Assembly: GCA_023391425.1 (NCBI GenBank)
Contig: JAEWAX010000103.1
Coordinates: 1 to 54,528, forward strand
Length of the DNA: 54,528 nt
Source: Bacillota bacterium
GTDB lineage: Bacteria; Bacillota; Clostridia; Acetivibrionales; DSM-1351
Direction of reading: 5' to 3'
The translations under genes were made by a program, and so were the position numbers. Below, piece by piece: positions 53,071 through 54,528 of this stretch. Position 1 is the stretch's first letter; each line of letters opens with the position of its first letter. The notes under the pieces were generated by a model. That model ran no database searches and was not told the DNA's origin. It saw only the letters and a list, made by a program, of their open reading frames with translations.

Positions 53071-53651
53071 ATACCTTAAAAGCGGTAAGAATTAAGGATA
53101 ATATAGAATTTACTTTAAATTATGAATGTTCGAAAGATTGCGGCTATAGCTTCTTTAACCCACCTTATGGTGATAAAATAATGAAGTATGTAAATGATGG
53201 AATAAAAAAGGGGAATAATACCACTAAATTTAGAATAAGCATGAAGGAATTTAATGAAGTATTATCATTAGATATGATAACTATGTTTTTTGGTGATGAT
53301 GTAACACGGGATTTCATATTCTTTAATACATCTCAGTTAAAACCTTTATTAAAGGCAACGCCAACAACCAAACCTGCATCAGTTGTAAAACCCGCGAAAC
53401 TCACCGGCTTGAGTGTAACCATAAGCAAAAATAAAGCAACCTTAAGTTGGAAGGCTGTATCAGGGGCTACAGCTTATAATGTGTATTACAAAAAGCAAAA
53501 TGGAAGCTATAAAGTTTTGGCAACAAAGAGTACTAATCTACAGATATCAAACCTAAATAAGTCGACTAAGTATTTGTTTAAGGTGGCTGCAGCTAACTCG
53601 GCGGGTGAAGGAAAAGCAAGTGATGAAATAACAAAATCAATAGGTAAATAG
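53067..53651 (+). pseudogene. Frameshifted C-terminal part: beta-sandwich and Fn3 tail of the peptidase
   Basis: In the -1 frame relative to the preceding gene, coding resumes exactly where it stops: ...SKSGFK continues as INTLKAVRIKDNIEFTLNYE. The first 110 residues look like the beta-sandwich that follows the catalytic part in C25 peptidases (GYSFFNPPYGDKI, FGDDVTRDFIFF). A Thr/Lys/Pro linker follows, then an Fn3 domain (LTGLSVTISKNKATLSWKA, AYNVYYKKQNGSYKVLA, KYLFKVAAANSAGEGKAS). Loss of one A in TTTAAAA would explain the break; an intact product would be about 1015 residues. An ATG at 53181 could start a separate 156-residue protein, but it has no signal peptide and coding sequence clearly extends upstream of it. 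Confidence 0.75.
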
Positions 53652-53712
53652 TGTTTTTAAATAAAAAGTGGGACCCCTTGAATTCTGTAATAATTTTATA
53701 GCAAGAATAGGT

Positions 53713-53757
53713 AACATAAGCTTGTACTTCAATCAGAGGTATAAGCTTTTGTTTTAT
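53713..53757 (+). terminator. Terminator-like stem after peptidase gene (family II)
   Basis: ACATAAGCTTGTA and TATAAGCTTTTGT pair with two mismatches and are followed by a T4 run. It is homologous, with its flanks, to 47938-47985. Confidence 0.65.
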
Positions 53758-53841
53758 AAAAATTTACTCTATCAATAGATATTAAAGTTTGCAGATGCAA
53801 AGAACTGTGTCAGGCGAAGTCTGATAAATACTATCCTGCTA

Positions 53842-53870
53842 TTGTAACAGATATTACATTATGATAAAAT
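53842..53870 (+). promoter_or_regulatory. Promoter of ChrB-N-like gene
   Basis: TTGTAA and TAAAAT are separated by 17 bases. The -35 box overlaps the first of two operator-like palindromes. Confidence 0.5.
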
Positions 53871-53895
53871 GGTAAAAATAGTAACGGATATTACA
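53843..53895 (+). promoter_or_regulatory. Twin operator-like sites
   Basis: TGTAACAGATATTACA (53843-53858) and AGTAACGGATATTACA (53880-53895) share GTAAC.GATATTACA. The first is an inverted repeat with TGTAA/TTACA arms. The copies flank the -10 box and lie 37 bases apart, so a dimeric repressor could close the promoter. The regulator is not in the window. Confidence 0.6.
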
Positions 53896-53908
53896 GGGGA
53901 GTATGTAT

Positions 53909-54202
53909 ATGGAAAAAAGAAAATGGCTAGTTATAAATTATAACCTTCCTACAGAACCTTCAAGATATAGAGTTGCTACCTGGAGGGCACTCAAAAAATT
54001 AGGTGCGCTCAACGTTCAGCAATCAATGTGGGTCTTGGCCTACAATGAAAGTAATTGCTCAGCTCTAAAGAATATCTCTAAAAATATAGAAGCAAATAAT
54101 GGTGAAGCACTCTTGATGGAAAGTGTGTTTTTTGAGGAGGAACAAGAAGAAAGAATTATCTCATTTTTTGATAATTTAAGAATTGAAGGGTACAAGGAAT
54201 AA
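53909..54202 (+). CDS. ChrB N-terminal-domain-like small protein
   Basis: A 97-residue protein. WLVINYNLPTEPSRYRVATW, RALKKLGALNVQQSMWVLAY and the later LMESVFFEEEQ match the N-terminal domain of ChrB-type proteins, which regulate or support chromate transporters; the fold is also related to Cas2-like and PaaX C-terminal ferredoxin-like domains. AGGGGAG seven bases ahead favours the ATG at 53909 over one two codons earlier. A YkvA gene begins 17 bases later, so the two are probably an operon under the twin operator sites. Its role in this organism is inferred only. Confidence 0.75.
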   Translation: MEKRKWLVINYNLPTEPSRYRVATWRALKKLGALNVQQSMWVLAYNESNCSALKNISKNIEANNGEALLMESVFFEEEQEERIISFFDNLRIEGYKE

Positions 54203-54218
54203 TTAAAGGAGTACATTT

Positions 54219-54528
54219 ATGTTAGATAATATAAAAGCAAAGGCAAAACAACTTAAAAAGCAAATAGTAATTGTATACCTTGCATATATGCACAAAGATG
54301 TGGAGTGGTATAAAAAGGCTTTTCTGCTACTAATACTTGTTTATGCAGTCAGTCCAATAGATCTGATACCTGATTTTATTCCAATATTGGGTTATCTTGA
54401 TGACATTATTTTAATTCCTTTAGGAATTATCTTGGCTATAAAAATTATTCCTAAGAGTGTATGGGAAGAATGCAGGGCTAATGCAGAAAAGGGAATTAGT
54501 ATTAATAATAAATATAAGAAAATAGGAG
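54219..54528 (+). CDS. YkvA-family (DUF1232) membrane protein, truncated by window end
   Basis: At least 103 residues from ATG at 54219 (AAAGGAG eight bases ahead), running off the window with no stop. The core VYAVSPIDLIPDFIPILGYLDD is the DUF1232 signature, flanked by hydrophobic stretches (FLLLILVYAV; IILIPLGIILAIKII). Function is unknown in the family. Operon-like spacing to the ChrB-N-like gene suggests they act together. Confidence 0.88.
   Translation, partial: MLDNIKAKAKQLKKQIVIVYLAYMHKDVEWYKKAFLLLILVYAVSPIDLIPDFIPILGYLDDIILIPLGIILAIKIIPKSVWEECRANAEKGISINNKYKKIG

Noticed and set aside
53060..53075. Programmed -1 ribosomal frameshift joining the peptidase and Fn3 parts
   Set aside because: The codons GGC TTT AAA TAA do not form a canonical X-XXY-YYZ slippery heptamer in the right phase, and I see no convincing downstream stem or pseudoknot.
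53909..54202. Cas2 nuclease
   Set aside because: The small ferredoxin-like size fits, but the LPTEPSRYRVATWRALKKLG pattern is ChrB-like and there is no CRISPR array or other cas gene in the window.

Overview
The window is AT-rich, with Gram-positive style ribosome-binding sites (AGGAGG-type), frequent TTG/GTG starts, lipoprotein-type substrate-binding proteins and many AraC/MarR/OmpR-type regulators. This fits a low-GC Firmicute, most likely a clostridial (Lachnospiraceae-like) anaerobe; that placement is inferred from gene content only. I see no rRNA, tRNA, CRISPR array, transposase or phage gene. Layout, left half. 0.5-3.1 kb: a protein with a PPDK-type ATP-grasp region but no phosphotransfer domain. 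3.3-6.6 kb: an AraC-GyrI-DUF3788 fusion regulator, a stand-alone GyrI-like protein, a LysR regulator and a divergent cupin. 6.8-10.6 kb: an M20 (PM20D1-like) metallopeptidase followed by a histidine kinase and an OmpR-type regulator. 10.7-16.2 kb: a second two-component system in the opposite gene order, then an FtsX-type permease and its ATPase, a layout typical of peptide-antibiotic sensing and detoxification modules. 16.5-23.5 kb: acyl-CoA synthetase, PfkB sugar kinase, GH5 glycosidase, AraC regulator, YczE-type membrane protein, dCTP deaminase and HAD phosphatase. 23.6-24.4 kb: a decayed AraC-GyrI pseudogene. 24.7-35.2 kb: ProC-like reductase, ABC ATPase-permease fusion, MarR regulator with a membrane protein, DEAD-box helicase, metallophosphoesterase, cytidylate-kinase-like protein, MFS exporter and VOC protein. 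Right half, the most unusual part (35.3-53.7 kb). A locus encodes four paralogous lipoproteins of about 750 residues that join a propeller-like N-terminal half to a family-1 solute-binding domain; two MalF/MalG-type permeases; an HlyD-type adaptor; a MacB-like membrane protein; and a large secreted protein that carries both a subtilisin-like (S8) and a gingipain/caspase-like (C25, clan CD) domain, whose C-terminal beta-sandwich and Fn3 tail are split off by a frameshift. No ATPase gene is present for either ABC-type assembly. Four transcription units of this locus share a near-identical promoter-like element (CCGAAC, 16 nt, GTGTATATARGGTA), pointing to joint control by an ECF-type sigma factor or another dedicated regulator, and they share two families of terminator-like stem-loops. 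The first lipoprotein gene lacks this element and instead has a long leader with several stem-loops and a REP-like repeat. My reading, as inference, is that this is a co-regulated surface system coupling extracellular proteolysis to capture and transport of a ligand. The window ends with a ChrB-N-like protein behind twin palindromic operators and a truncated YkvA (DUF1232) gene.
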